DNA from: an uncultured Clostridia bacterium
GTDB lineage: Bacteria; Bacillota; Clostridia; Monoglobales; Monoglobaceae
NCBI GenBank assembly: GCA_910580105.1
Contig: CAJTWN010000004.1
Coordinates: 1-64,000, forward strand
Length of the DNA: 64,000 nt
Direction of reading: 5' to 3'
A program made the translations under genes and the position numbers. A model generated the notes under the pieces. It was not told the origin of the DNA. It did no database searches and saw only the letters and a list, made by a program, of their open reading frames with translations. Below are positions 15,992-25,168 of this stretch, one piece after another; position 1 is the first letter of the stretch; each line of letters begins with the position of its first letter.

Positions 15992-17134
15992 TTATACAAT
16001 GCGTTTGGGCGTGCTGTAAATATCCAGAGGATCGCCGTTCCACAAGAGTAAATCTGCATCCTTTCCCGGTACAATAGAGCCTACGCGGTCGTCAATGCCG
16101 CAAATTTGCGCAGGCCAAAGGGTTAGTGCAGAAAGGGCCGCTGCAGGAGAAAGGCCTGCCCGGATGGCCACTGCGGCACAGAGCCGGATGTGTTTGAGCG
16201 GAACTTCCGGATGATCCGTTGTTATTGCAATTGGCAGGCCGGCAGCGTGGAGGATTGCCGGTGTTTTTTCGCTTTGGTTATTAAGTTCCGGTTTACTGCG
16301 GTCGGTCAGAATCGGACCGGTCAGAATTGGGTATCCTTCATCTTTCAGAGCGTCTGCAATAAGGTGGCCTTCGGTGCCATGTACCAGGACAAGCTTAATA
16401 TGGAAAGCTTTGGCGATGCGAATCGCTGTGAAAATATCATCTGCGCGGTGAGCGTGGATGTGAAGTGGTATTTCCCGCCGGAGAACGGGAAGAAGCGCTT
16501 CGCATTTTGCGTCATAAGAGGGCTTGTCGTTTTCTTCCGGGGATTCCTGATAATCATTGAGCTCCTCCATATATTCCTTTGCTTTATATAGGGCTTCGCG
16601 AATCAGTGCAGCCGTGGCCATCCGGGTGGAAGGCGTCTGATTTTTATCGTGATAGACCGACTTGGGGTTTTCTCCCAGGGCGGCTTTGACTGCAACGGGC
16701 GCCTTGATGATCATTTGGTCAATTCGCTGTCCATAGGTCTTCATGGCAATCAGTTGCCCGCCGATCGCGTTGGCGCTTCCCGGCCCGGTGATGACGGTGG
16801 TGACACCGGCGTCAAGTGCTTCTTTGAATGCGCGGTCCATGGGGTTGATTGCGTCCAGAGCATTCAGCTGGGGGGTGATGGGGTCGGTGTCTTCATTGCC
16901 ATCGTCTCCTTCAAAATTAAGGCCGTCTTCCCACATTCCGATATGGCAGTGAGCATCTACAAACCCAGGTGTCACAATTTTTCCTTCGGCATCAAGACAG
17001 GAAGAAAGAGGGGAAATGATTTTTAAATCAGACATTTTTCCTACTTCTTTGATTTTATTTTCTTCAATAATTATGTATCCGTTTTCAATATCGCCGTTTT
17101 CTATTGTTTTAATTACTGCGTTTATAATGAGCAT
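15992..17134 (-). CDS. Imidazolonepropionase-like metal-dependent amidohydrolase
   Basis: 380 residues. Amidohydrolase superfamily: a small beta domain at each end (residues 1-55 and 340-380, the latter GSIVPGKDADLLLWNG) flanks a TIM barrel. Metal ligands visible are HCH in VDAHCHIGMWEDG near 58-70, His in HIHAHRADD near 225 and in LVHGTEGH near 248, and Asp in ITTDHPEVP near 305. The substrate is not predictable; related genes are annotated as hydrolases of cyclic amides or peptidases. It is followed by apbE at a 17-bp spacing, with apbE upstream in transcription order. Confidence 0.85.
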   Translation of the reverse strand: MLIINAVIKTIENGDIENGYIIIEENKIKEVGKMSDLKIISPLSSCLDAEGKIVTPGFVDAHCHIGMWEDGLNFEGDDGNEDTDPITPQLNALDAINPMDRAFKEALDAGVTTVITGPGSANAIGGQLIAMKTYGQRIDQMIIKAPVAVKAALGENPKSVYHDKNQTPSTRMATAALIREALYKAKEYMEELNDYQESPEENDKPSYDAKCEALLPVLRREIPLHIHAHRADDIFTAIRIAKAFHIKLVLVHGTEGHLIADALKDEGYPILTGPILTDRSKPELNNQSEKTPAILHAAGLPIAITTDHPEVPLKHIRLCAAVAIRAGLSPAAALSALTLWPAQICGIDDRVGSIVPGKDADLLLWNGDPLDIYSTPKRIV

Positions 17135-17151
17135 TGTTTTCTCCTTGAAAT

Positions 17152-18090
17152 TTAATGAAAATATAGTTGAACATTAAAATTATTTGCCAGTTGTATTGCT
17201 TCTTCCTCAGGAAGCACCATACATGCGGTGGACAGACAGTCAGCGAGGGCAGAAGAATCAGCGATAATGGTGGCGCTGTTTTTCTGATTTTCGGCGGGAT
17301 AACCGGTTGCAGGGTTTAAAATGTGATGATAAAGTTTGCCGTTTTCTGAAAAGTTACGCTGGTAAGTACCCGAAGTGACGACCGAACCTTCGGAAAGCGT
17401 GATGGATTGCACATATTCGCCTGTGCCGCCGAATGGTTTTTGAATACCAACGGACCAGCGGCCGTCAGCTGAATTGGGATTTTTCCCCCAAACGGTGACA
17501 TTGCCGCCTAAGTCAATGACCGCGTAAGATAGAGAATATGTTTTCAAAAGCTTCAGAACCTGGTCTGCCGCATAGCCTTTGGCCGCACCGCCAAGGTCAA
17601 TTTTTACATCTGTTTTTGCTTTTGTGACAGATTTTTGCTGTTCGTTCAGGAATAAATAAGTGTCATTGACATATTGCAGGGTATTTTTAATTTCGGAATC
17701 TGCTGGGACACTGGGGCTTTCCTGTTCAAAACCCCAAAGATCTTTGACCGGAGCGATAGTGATGGAAAATGCGCCGCCGGAGGCTTCTGCAACCATTTTT
17801 GTTGTTTTGAGGATGGAAAAAGTGTCATTATCCAGTGGGACTGGAACACCGGCCTCTGCGCGGTTGATAGCAGAGACGGTGGAAGCATAATCATAATAGT
17901 CTACCGCTTTTTGAATATCCGCTATGCGGTCAAATGCCGCAGAAATTGCTTCCTTTGCATTTTTTCCCCCGGCGCGTATGGTGCAGATGGTATCCAGGTA
18001 AAATTGTGTATCAGAAGTTTCGTTTTGCTGACAACCACTGAACAAGGAAAGAATAAGAAGGATACATAGGGAAATACAGAGATTTTTCAT
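17152..18090 (-). CDS. apbE: FAD:protein FMN transferase, lipoprotein
   Basis: 312 residues. It covalently attaches FMN to threonine in partner flavoproteins such as Rnf or Nqr subunits, outside the membrane. The N-terminus is a lipoprotein signal with lipobox LFSGC at about 16-20. Family motifs include FYLDTICTI near 31, DLWGF near 135, the conserved DLGGAAKGYAADQVL near 190 and YHHILNPATGYP near 270. No Rnf or Nqr genes are in this window, so its target lies elsewhere. Likely co-transcribed with the downstream amidohydrolase. Confidence 0.93.
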   Translation of the reverse strand: MKNLCISLCILLILSLFSGCQQNETSDTQFYLDTICTIRAGGKNAKEAISAAFDRIADIQKAVDYYDYASTVSAINRAEAGVPVPLDNDTFSILKTTKMVAEASGGAFSITIAPVKDLWGFEQESPSVPADSEIKNTLQYVNDTYLFLNEQQKSVTKAKTDVKIDLGGAAKGYAADQVLKLLKTYSLSYAVIDLGGNVTVWGKNPNSADGRWSVGIQKPFGGTGEYVQSITLSEGSVVTSGTYQRNFSENGKLYHHILNPATGYPAENQKNSATIIADSSALADCLSTACMVLPEEEAIQLANNFNVQLYFH

Positions 18091-18171
18091 GGTTCGCCGC
18101 CATTCGTTTATAGTTTGTATGTATTATACGCAAAAGAACGGTTTTGGTCAAGAGGAGATAATGCAGAAGGC

Positions 18172-18207
18172 AAAAAAACAGAAGCGCTGAACGCTTCTGT
18201 TTTTTCT
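18172..18207 (-). terminator. Terminator after the M14 peptidase gene
   Basis: AACAGAAGCG-ttcag-CGCTTCTGTT on the minus strand with T-rich flanks on both sides. It lies 3 bp after the peptidase stop. Confidence 0.85.
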
Positions 18208-18209
18208 AT

Positions 18210-18992
18210 TTATTTTATCGCTTCAATAAGAAGTGGTTTTACACGACTGTAGACAGTTTCAAATTTAGAAAGCGGGAGAGGATTTTTCCCCTTTCCAATT
18301 TCAATGGTAAAACCGGGACGCTTGAATTTGCTGATAAACCAGTCTTTATAACCGCCGTAGGAAGCAATGCCGCAAACTGTGTCCAAGCGGTAGGGACTGA
18401 CTGCTTCAAAACGCTCTGTGTAATCGTAGGATTTTTCAGGAACAAATCCGCAAAAATCCCGATAGAACACTTCTCCCTGGCTGTGCAGGGCAAAGACGGC
18501 GTCAAAATTATTTTGCCGGGTAAAATCAGCAACGGCGCGGCTTTCAGGTTCTGATTCAAAAAATGGGCCGCTGTAACGTGTGGGGCCGGGCCCATGAATA
18601 TCATGCTCTTTTTCGGATTGTTTTGAAAGATGCCAAAGGGCATCATAATTATGGTTTAAATCCACTCCGTTGGCATTTGCCTGCCAGCCCTCAACGGTTT
18701 CAGATATTTCAATGCCGTCCGGATTGACCATCGGAAGGATGTAGACAGTGCGCTGAAGCGGTTGATGGAAAGCCAATAAATCATCAGTAAATTGAACCAG
18801 GACTTTGGCGGTCAGCCATTCCATGCCATGGTGTGCGCCGTTCAAAAAAATCCGTTTGGTGCCGCTGCCGATTTTTATGCAATAAAGATTTTTTCCTAAA
18901 ACACTGGAGCCAATGCTGAAAATCGACAAATTTTCGTAAGTGTTATTAAGATGTAATAAATCTGTATATAAATTGTTAAAGTTATAAACCAT
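18210..18992 (-). CDS. M14-family zinc carboxypeptidase, cytoplasmic
   Basis: 260 residues, no signal peptide. Zinc ligands are the HxxE of AHHGMEWLTAK near 53-63 and a later His in FALHSQGE near 170. The substrate-binding DGVDLNHNYDALW-like stretch (NGVDLNHNYDALW near 108) and the catalytic Glu in FTIEIGKGKNPLP near 236 are present. The peptide pattern HGPGPTRYSGPFFESEPE is like gamma-D-glutamyl-diaminopimelate peptidases. A role in recycling or trimming peptidoglycan peptides, perhaps linked to sporulation, is inferred. Confidence 0.88.
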   Translation of the reverse strand: MVYNFNNLYTDLLHLNNTYENLSIFSIGSSVLGKNLYCIKIGSGTKRIFLNGAHHGMEWLTAKVLVQFTDDLLAFHQPLQRTVYILPMVNPDGIEISETVEGWQANANGVDLNHNYDALWHLSKQSEKEHDIHGPGPTRYSGPFFESEPESRAVADFTRQNNFDAVFALHSQGEVFYRDFCGFVPEKSYDYTERFEAVSPYRLDTVCGIASYGGYKDWFISKFKRPGFTIEIGKGKNPLPLSKFETVYSRVKPLLIEAIK

Positions 18993-19103
18993 ATCATCAC
19001 CTCGTATATAGTAGTATATGTGTTTCGTGCACAGATAGTCGAAAAATTTATACGTTTCTCGTATAAAAAGTATAAAAAAAAATAATTTATTTTGAAAAAA
19101 CTA

Positions 19104-19132
19104 TTGAAATATTTGAAAAAACATTGTATAAT
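19104..19132 (+). promoter_or_regulatory. Promoter and structured 5' leader of the dockerin/cohesin operon
   Basis: TTGAAA and TATAAT are spaced by 17 bases. The leader is about 200 nt. Within it, AATACGGG (about 19161) pairs with CCCGTATT (about 19212) and the enclosed AAGTAT pairs with ATACTT, giving a nested stem-loop. It ends in a T-rich stretch, then a long tail to AAAGGAGG. Confidence 0.75.
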
Positions 19133-19339
19133 AACAGGGTATAGCAGAGAAATGAATGAGAATACGGGATGATAAGTATGGTCGTTCTTAATATTATAGG
19201 ATACTTTCCCGTATTTTATTTGCTTAGTCTTGGGGAAAGGAGGATAAGCCTTCAAAAAATTGTGGTTGTGAATAGTTGATGTTTTGAGAAGAATCAATTA
19301 TTTATTTTAAGTTAGTTATCAAAAGGAGGCAATGTGATA

Positions 19340-20128
19340 ATGAGAGAAAGAAAGATGATCAAGCGTTTTGGTGCAGCTTTTACAGCCTTTGCTGTAGTAA
19401 GCAGTTTGGGTAGTATTGCGGCGTTTGCTGACGATGATGTTATGCCCGATGTTTCCATCGAAATTACGCAGGATGATGTGACATCTGTCGAAGATGCTGC
19501 GCAGGCTGATGTAAAGAAGATCTTGCCCGAGGAAGAGGAAAATGTACAGGAACCGATTGCACAGACAGCAGAAGCTGGGCAGGTGGTTTTGCAGGATGCA
19601 AAAGCAACAATCCCGGCAGATGGCAATGTGTTTAAAATTGTTGTTCCGTATTCAGGCGTTCCTTCGGGTGCGCAGACAACATGGATGGCCTATAAAGCTG
19701 ATACAGCTGAAACTCCGTTGGGGAACCTTACCATTGAATACGTAAACCAGGATGTTACAGCATCTACGGTAACGTTTTATGTAAAGAGTAAGGCCGCTGC
19801 AGTAAATGCGGACAATATTAAGGATGAAGGTAAAGTTGTCATCAAAGTTGGCGGAACCAATTCTGTTGCTGCTGCAAAAGTTGTTGATTTAGCAACAGCT
19901 GAAATCGTGACAGCACCGGATGTAATGCCTGGTGACTTGAATGGAAGTACTGACATTGATCCGCAGGACGGCCAAATTCTTTTAAGAGGTATTTCTGGTA
20001 CAGCTGAATTGACAGAAGACCAATTGGCGGCTGGCGATGTAAATGGCAATGGAGAAATTGACCCCAATGATGGTCAGCAGCTGTTGAAGAAGATTTCTGA
20101 TCCAAACTATGAATTTGTAGCTATGTAA
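19340..20128 (+). CDS. Small secreted dockerin protein
   Basis: 262 residues. The ATG at 19340 lies 10 bases after AAAGGAGG; a GTG at 19334 is an alternative. A signal peptide (about 1-28, ending AAFA) is followed by an acidic linker. A domain of about 110 residues (60-190) has no recognised family; it is rich in Val, Thr and Ala and could be a beta-sandwich. The last 67 residues are a dockerin: GDLNGSTDIDPQDGQILLRG and GDVNGNGEIDPNDGQQLL are its two calcium-binding repeats. It is followed 60 bp later, without a terminator, by a cohesin-like SLH protein, so the two may be co-expressed binding partners. The central domain's function is unknown. Confidence 0.85.
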   Translation: MRERKMIKRFGAAFTAFAVVSSLGSIAAFADDDVMPDVSIEITQDDVTSVEDAAQADVKKILPEEEENVQEPIAQTAEAGQVVLQDAKATIPADGNVFKIVVPYSGVPSGAQTTWMAYKADTAETPLGNLTIEYVNQDVTASTVTFYVKSKAAAVNADNIKDEGKVVIKVGGTNSVAAAKVVDLATAEIVTAPDVMPGDLNGSTDIDPQDGQILLRGISGTAELTEDQLAAGDVNGNGEIDPNDGQQLLKKISDPNYEFVAM

Positions 20129-20188
20129 GTAATAAATCAAATGATATATGTTTGAGTAATTAATTTAAGAAAGGGGTTTATCATTATA

Positions 20189-22507
20189 ATGAGAAACTTG
20201 AAAAAAGTGACTGCGGTATGTATCGTTGTGGCTATGGTATTGAGCCTAATGTCATTTGGTGTGTATGCGGCAGGGGGGGATGTTGTTCCTTCTTATGTAT
20301 TTACAAATGCAAAAAATGAGGCAACTACGTCATTAAAATCTGGTGAAACAGTAACAGCATCTTTTTATTTGACACCGGGTACATATTCCTATGTTAGTGC
20401 ATATGTATCTTATGATGCGACTAAATTTGATGCTAGTGACTTAGCGTTTAATTATAACATCAATGGTACAAATAATGCTAATGCAAATAGAATTCAGTTT
20501 GCTAAGTCTGGTGAGATTGCCATTGCTGAAAATACACCTGTTTTCACTTTGAAACTTACTGCAAAATCAGACGCACCAGCAGGTAGTGTTGATGCTATGT
20601 ATATTGAGAAAACAACTTATTTGGCAGTAAGTGATATGAGCGAAAATCCTTTGAATTGTAATTGGGAAGCAAAAGGTGCTGTTAATATTGTAGAAGCTTC
20701 TACAATTTCTGCAGTAAATCCTGTAACTGTAAATGATAAAGTATTTGGTACTGCGGCTGCAGATGTTCTTCCTAAGACTGTTCCGGTAACAACAACATCT
20801 GCTTCTAATCCAAATGGTTCATATAATTGTCCGGTAGAGTGGAATACAGCAAGTTATTCTGCTACAACAAAAGGTGCACAGAAAATTACCGGTACATTGA
20901 AGCCGGATGATCCGATTACGGTTGGAAGTATTACAACAGTAGAAGCTACGGTTGAACTTCAGCCGATCCCGCTTTCTGAGAATATTACTGTTACAGATGT
21001 TCCTGTAATGCAGGAAGCTGGAAAAACATATACAGCTGCTGAAGTTGCTGCATTGTTCCCGACAACCGTTTCTGTTGGTGAAGGCGAACTCGCTGATACA
21101 TTTACAGCAACATGGACAGCAGGTGAATTGGATGCTTCTGCACTTGAAAATAGTGTAAATGCAGAAGGTACATTGTCTGCAACATCTACAAATGGCTTCT
21201 ATACGGCAGCTGACAAAAAGGCAACCGGTAAAGCTGTTGTTGTTGCAGCAATAAACGAAGTTGTTTCCGCAACTGTCAGTGGTTCTGTAACACCGGGCGG
21301 CACTTTGACAATCAGAGTGACAAGACCGGAAGAAAACAGCGCTGAAAAAGGTGAAGTAACCGTTTATGTAAACGGCGAACCGGTTTCTGTTGTTGTAAAT
21401 AAAGAAACTGTTAAATCTGCAAGCTTTGCTGATGGTGCAACCACTTTGACCGCAATGCTTCCGGTTGAAGGTAATGTAGGCGATGCTTATGTTGTTAATG
21501 TTAAATACAATGGTGCTGATTTGGCAAACCTGAAAGGTAATGCTACAAAGCCTGAAAGCACAATTACAAAAGTATCAACTGGTAGTTCAACAAGTCCATC
21601 ACCAAAAACATATGCTGTTAAGGTTGCTGATACCGAAAATGGTACAGTAACTGCAGATCCGGTTTCTGCTAGATCCGGCGCTGAAATTACACTTACTGTA
21701 AAACCGGATGCTGGTTACAAACTGGATACGCTTACTGTAAAGGCTTCTAATGGTTCTACCGTTACAGTTACAGATAACAAATTCAAGATGCCTGCTTTTG
21801 CAGTTACAGTTACTGCAAAATTCGTAAAAGATGATGCACAACCAACCGCTAAACCTACAGATGAGCCTTCTAATGACGAATTTGTAGATGTTAAATCCGG
21901 TGATTGGTTCTATGATGCAGTTATGTCTTTGAAAGAACTTGGTATCGTTAATGGCGTAAGTGCTACGGAATTTGCTCCGAACAATAACGTAACCCGTGCT
22001 GAATTCACAAAGATGGTTGTTGAACTCTTCGGTGTTGAAGCGAAAGGTACAACTTCTGCATTTGTTGATTGCGGTGCTGGCGAATGGTATACACCTTATG
22101 TAATTGCTGCAACAGAAGCTGGTTATGTAACCGGTGAATCTGACGAGTGGTTTGGTGCAAATGCCAATATTACCCGTGAAGATATCTGCACAATTCTTGG
22201 CCGTGCCCTGAATCTTGCAAATGTTGAGACACAGCTTACATTTGCTGATGCAGATGGTGTTGCTGAATATGCTTTGCAGTATGTAAAGAACCTTGTTGAT
22301 GCAAAGATCATCAATGGTTATGAAGATAATACCTTCCGTGCAAAGAATATGGCTACAAGAGCTGAATCCGCTAAGATGATTAAAGGTGCTTATGACCTCA
22401 TTCAGGCAGAAAAAGAAGCACAGACTCCTGTTGATGAAGGAAACACGGAAAACACAGAAAATACTGAAAATACAGAGAACACTGAAAATACAGACGAAGC
22501 TGAATAA
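20189..22507 (+). CDS. Cohesin-like S-layer anchored surface protein
   Basis: 772 residues. Signal peptide 1-27 (ends GVYA). Residues about 30-170 look like a cohesin: SGETVTASFYL, then YVSAYVSYDATKFDASDL, then a PVFTLKLTAKSDAPAGSVDA strand pair. Residues 175-460 are Ig-like repeats with NITVTDVP-type edges. Residues about 475-550 resemble the Gram-positive beta-repeat (AVKVADTENGTVTADP, GYKLDTLTV). Three SLH domains follow (about 565-745: FVDVKSGDWFYDAVMSLKEL, EWYTPYVIAATEAGYVTGES, FADADGVAEYALQYVKNL), which attach to secondary cell-wall polymer. The tail is an NTENTE repeat. The cohesin call is my judgement of pattern and needs a profile search; the SLH call is firm. Confidence 0.87.
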   Translation: MRNLKKVTAVCIVVAMVLSLMSFGVYAAGGDVVPSYVFTNAKNEATTSLKSGETVTASFYLTPGTYSYVSAYVSYDATKFDASDLAFNYNINGTNNANANRIQFAKSGEIAIAENTPVFTLKLTAKSDAPAGSVDAMYIEKTTYLAVSDMSENPLNCNWEAKGAVNIVEASTISAVNPVTVNDKVFGTAAADVLPKTVPVTTTSASNPNGSYNCPVEWNTASYSATTKGAQKITGTLKPDDPITVGSITTVEATVELQPIPLSENITVTDVPVMQEAGKTYTAAEVAALFPTTVSVGEGELADTFTATWTAGELDASALENSVNAEGTLSATSTNGFYTAADKKATGKAVVVAAINEVVSATVSGSVTPGGTLTIRVTRPEENSAEKGEVTVYVNGEPVSVVVNKETVKSASFADGATTLTAMLPVEGNVGDAYVVNVKYNGADLANLKGNATKPESTITKVSTGSSTSPSPKTYAVKVADTENGTVTADPVSARSGAEITLTVKPDAGYKLDTLTVKASNGSTVTVTDNKFKMPAFAVTVTAKFVKDDAQPTAKPTDEPSNDEFVDVKSGDWFYDAVMSLKELGIVNGVSATEFAPNNNVTRAEFTKMVVELFGVEAKGTTSAFVDCGAGEWYTPYVIAATEAGYVTGESDEWFGANANITREDICTILGRALNLANVETQLTFADADGVAEYALQYVKNLVDAKIINGYEDNTFRAKNMATRAESAKMIKGAYDLIQAEKEAQTPVDEGNTENTENTENTENTENTDEAE

Positions 22508-22524
22508 GTAAGTATTTGAATTAT

Positions 22525-22558
22525 AAAAGACCATACCCGATTGGGTATGGTCTTTTTT
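22525..22558 (+). terminator. Terminator of the dockerin/cohesin operon
   Basis: AAAAGACCATACCC-gatt-GGGTATGGTCTTTTTT, 18 bp after the stop codon. Confidence 0.92.
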
Positions 22559-22910
22559 ATGGTGTCTTCAGATGTGGAAATAATTCCCCGGTAGAACTGG
22601 GGGAAGAAAAAACGAGTGGGGATTGCGATAAAAAGCGGCGTGCCTTATGCAAAACGGAAAATATAAGAAACGGTTTAAAAATTTATTTCAACTAAAATTA
22701 GCGAGTTTTTACCCGTTTTCGGGTGGCAGTGCGCGTGATGCGATATATAATTCAGTACCCCTTTCAGAAGTTAAGCCGATAATAGTCCGTTTTAAGGGCT
22801 GTGCAAGCCATCGTTTCAACGGCTCGTCTTGACTTGGCGTAATAACCGGTGAATAGAAGGTTCGTTTAAAGTAATAAAATATAGAAATATAAAGAATATA
22901 AAGAAATGAA

Positions 22911-23002
22911 AGATGTTTGTCCTTCTCTATAGGCGAAAGCCGCCGTTTTTGTTATTCAGCTGATGTACAATTTCCAACCGAAACGTTGAATGGTGGAATT
23001 TC
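22911..23002 (+). repeat. Divergent copy of the hairpin element family
   Basis: Order and motifs match 38588-38700: gatgt, a GC hairpin (ggcgaaagccgcc), a tract of T, then ttcagctgatgtacaatttcc and the shared 11-mer AACGTTGAATG followed by GTGG. The stems are degraded, suggesting a decayed copy. Confidence 0.55.
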
Positions 23003-23212
23003 AGCTATCCTTTATATGAAACAAAAAAATATAGAAAATTGAGTAAGATGAAGAATAAAAAGTTATTGTGTCCTTTTATGACATTTTATCTAAAAATGCG
23101 TACGTTAAAATAATAGAATACGGGTGCGGCGGTCTATCTGCAATAGAAATATCAGGGACAAAGAAAGTCAGAAATCAAAAGTTAGAATATAAATTTGACA
23201 GGAAAAGAGAAT

Positions 23213-23243
23213 AAAAAAAGAAGGATTATTATCCTTCTTTTTT
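23213..23243. terminator. Strong bidirectional terminator
   Basis: AAAAAAAGAAGGAT-tatt-ATCCTTCTTTTTTT. It is 164 bp after the glucokinase stop on the minus strand, or it could end an unseen plus-strand RNA. Confidence 0.85.
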
Positions 23244-23406
23244 TCACTGGCTCTCACTTTTAATACAATTGGTATAAACATCAATTGTATTGCAAATGTC
23301 TGTACTAAAAATTCAGATTTGATTTTGTTGCACAATCATCCTGTTAAACATGAAATTCATTTTGAAAGTTCAAAATGAAAAAACAAAGTACAAAAGAAGC
23401 GGCAAG

Positions 23407-24348
23407 TTAAGATTTTGCCGATAAAGCAGCACCAATAATGCCGGCATCGTTAAATAAAGTTGCAATGGCAAGTTTGGACTGGGCGATGTCCTTGCAATAG
23501 GTATTTTCGGCTACAAATCTTTTGATTGGCTCCAAAAGATAGTCGCCTTCTTTGCTGATTCCGCCGCCAATAACCAATAAATCCGGTTGAAAAATATTGA
23601 TAATACTTACAATTCCATCTGCGACATAACGAATATACGCATCGACAACTTCCTGTGCAGCAGGATCGCCTGCCTTGGCGGCATTGAAAGCGGTTCGGCC
23701 GCTGATGTGGTCTTCCTCTGCAGCAATTTTGGCCATTTGAGATTCCGGATGTTTTTGAATTGCTTCAGATGTTTGACGGATAAGTCCCGTAACAGAAGCA
23801 TAACATTCCCAGCAGCCCAATTTTCCGCAAGTACATTTTATGCCGTCATGAACCAGGGTGAAATGGCCAAGTTCTCCGCCAATGCCATTAAAACCCCGAT
23901 AAATCTTGTCGTCTATGACAATACCGCCGCCAACACCTGTACCTAAAGTGATTGCAACAAAGGTTTTGCTGCCTTTTCCGTTGACCGAATACTCTCCATA
24001 TGCGGCGGCATTGGCATCATTTTCAATGTTCACCGGAATATGATCAAAGTATTTCTGCATTTCATCCCGAAGGGGAACATGATTCCAGGGGATATTGTTT
24101 GAATAAATAATTTCACCTTTTGCGTGGTCAACTGCGCCCGGGCTTCCGATACCAATGCCTTTGATTTCATCCATGGTATGTCCGGCGGCCTCGGTCACTT
24201 CAACGCAAAGCTGGGCCATATCTTTTACGATTTCTTCAAACGGGCGGTCAGCAAGGGTTGGTCTGGAACTTTTTGCAAGGATATTTCCTTCAATGTCCAC
24301 AAGACCAACGGCGATGTTGGTTCCGCCAAGATCTACGCCTATGTACAT
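23407..24348 (-). CDS. glcK: ROK-family glucokinase
   Basis: 313 residues. It phosphorylates glucose with ATP in the cytoplasm. The N-terminal phosphate loop is IGVDLGGTNIAVGLVD at 3-18. The zinc motif CTCGKLGCWECYAS lies near 170-183. The catalytic EDNAD-type Asp occurs in NIENDANAAAYGE near 108. No HTH is present, so it is a kinase rather than a ROK repressor. I used the ATG at 24348 (GGAGG upstream) over an in-frame start at 24363. It stands alone, so specificity for glucose rather than another hexose rests on the family. Confidence 0.9.
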   Translation of the reverse strand: MYIGVDLGGTNIAVGLVDIEGNILAKSSRPTLADRPFEEIVKDMAQLCVEVTEAAGHTMDEIKGIGIGSPGAVDHAKGEIIYSNNIPWNHVPLRDEMQKYFDHIPVNIENDANAAAYGEYSVNGKGSKTFVAITLGTGVGGGIVIDDKIYRGFNGIGGELGHFTLVHDGIKCTCGKLGCWECYASVTGLIRQTSEAIQKHPESQMAKIAAEEDHISGRTAFNAAKAGDPAAQEVVDAYIRYVADGIVSIINIFQPDLLVIGGGISKEGDYLLEPIKRFVAENTYCKDIAQSKLAIATLFNDAGIIGAALSAKS

Positions 24349-24487
24349 AACAATTACCTCCAAAAATTAAAATCAATCATAAACTATTCCTATTATACTA
24401 TATGCTGTCCATGTTTGTAAATACGGTTTTCTTTCTTTCGCACATAAATTTTCATATATTAACCATACTAGTTTGGAGGTGAAAAAT

Positions 24488-25168
24488 GTGATTATTACCG
24501 TAATTAGAACAGTTATTATGTACGCCTTTGTGGTTCTTACCCTGCGTTTGATGGGAAAGCGGCAGATTGGAGAATTGGAACCTTCCGAACTTGTGGTGAC
24601 AATTATCATTTCTGAAATTGCTGCTATGCCGATAACCGATGCGGGCGAACCTGTTTTGGGAAGTATACTTGCCATTATGATTTTATTGATCTTGGAAGTT
24701 GTACTCTCTTTTTTAGCGTATAAAAATATACATCTGCGTTCTTTTCTTTACGGCCGGCCCAGCATTTTTTTCAAACAGGGAAAAATTGACCAGCAGGAAA
24801 TGAAAAGACAGCGTTTTAATTTGGGCGACCTGATGGAAGAGGTTCGCAATAGTGGGGCAGCTTCTTTGGATGAAGTTGCTTATATTATTATGGAGACCAA
24901 TGGAAATGTCAGTGTAATCTTAAATGCAAAAAACCGGCCTGTTACGCCGGATGATATAAATCTTTCTCCTGAAGAAACAGAAATTAGTTATGTCATTATT
25001 GACAATGGAAGCCTGATAAAAAACAATCTGAAACGTTTGGGATTTGACATGAATTGGCTGCACAAAAGGCTGAAAGAAAATCATGTGAATAAAATAAAGG
25101 ACGTTTTTTATTGCTGTTCAGATGCCAATGGGAAAGTGCTTGTGATTCCAAAGGAGAAGAAGAAATGA
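24488..25168 (+). CDS. DUF421 (YetF-like) membrane protein
   Basis: 226 residues with a GTG start at 24488, seven bases after GGAGGT. Residues 1-75 hold two to three transmembrane helices (RTVIMYAFVVLTLRLMGKRQ, then LAIMILLILEVVLSFLAY). Residues 85-226 form the soluble DUF421 domain (GRPSIFFKQGKI, NLGDLMEEVRNSGAASLDEV, ETNGNVSVIL). YetF-type proteins of spore formers are membrane proteins of uncertain function; one Bacillus member forms phospholipid-associated assemblies. The gene overlaps the next by 4 bp. Confidence 0.9.
   Translation: MIITVIRTVIMYAFVVLTLRLMGKRQIGELEPSELVVTIIISEIAAMPITDAGEPVLGSILAIMILLILEVVLSFLAYKNIHLRSFLYGRPSIFFKQGKIDQQEMKRQRFNLGDLMEEVRNSGAASLDEVAYIIMETNGNVSVILNAKNRPVTPDDINLSPEETEISYVIIDNGSLIKNNLKRLGFDMNWLHKRLKENHVNKIKDVFYCCSDANGKVLVIPKEKKK

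Larger units (their letters stand above)
22559..23406. other. Gene-free region of about 850 bp
   Basis: No open frame here has a credible ribosome site. The stretch contains a small ACCCG-tttt-CGGGT hairpin (about 22707-22720), a decayed copy of the structured element seen at 38588-38700, AT-rich sequence, and a strong hairpin terminator at 23213-23243. The terminator with no gene before it on the plus strand leaves room for an unrecognised small RNA between about 22600 and 23210. It does not match 6S, tmRNA, RNase P or SRP RNA by eye. Confidence 0.6.

Noticed and set aside
22647..22832. 61-codon frame in the gene-free region
   Set aside because: No ribosome site, no family resemblance, basic low-complexity content; more likely chance.
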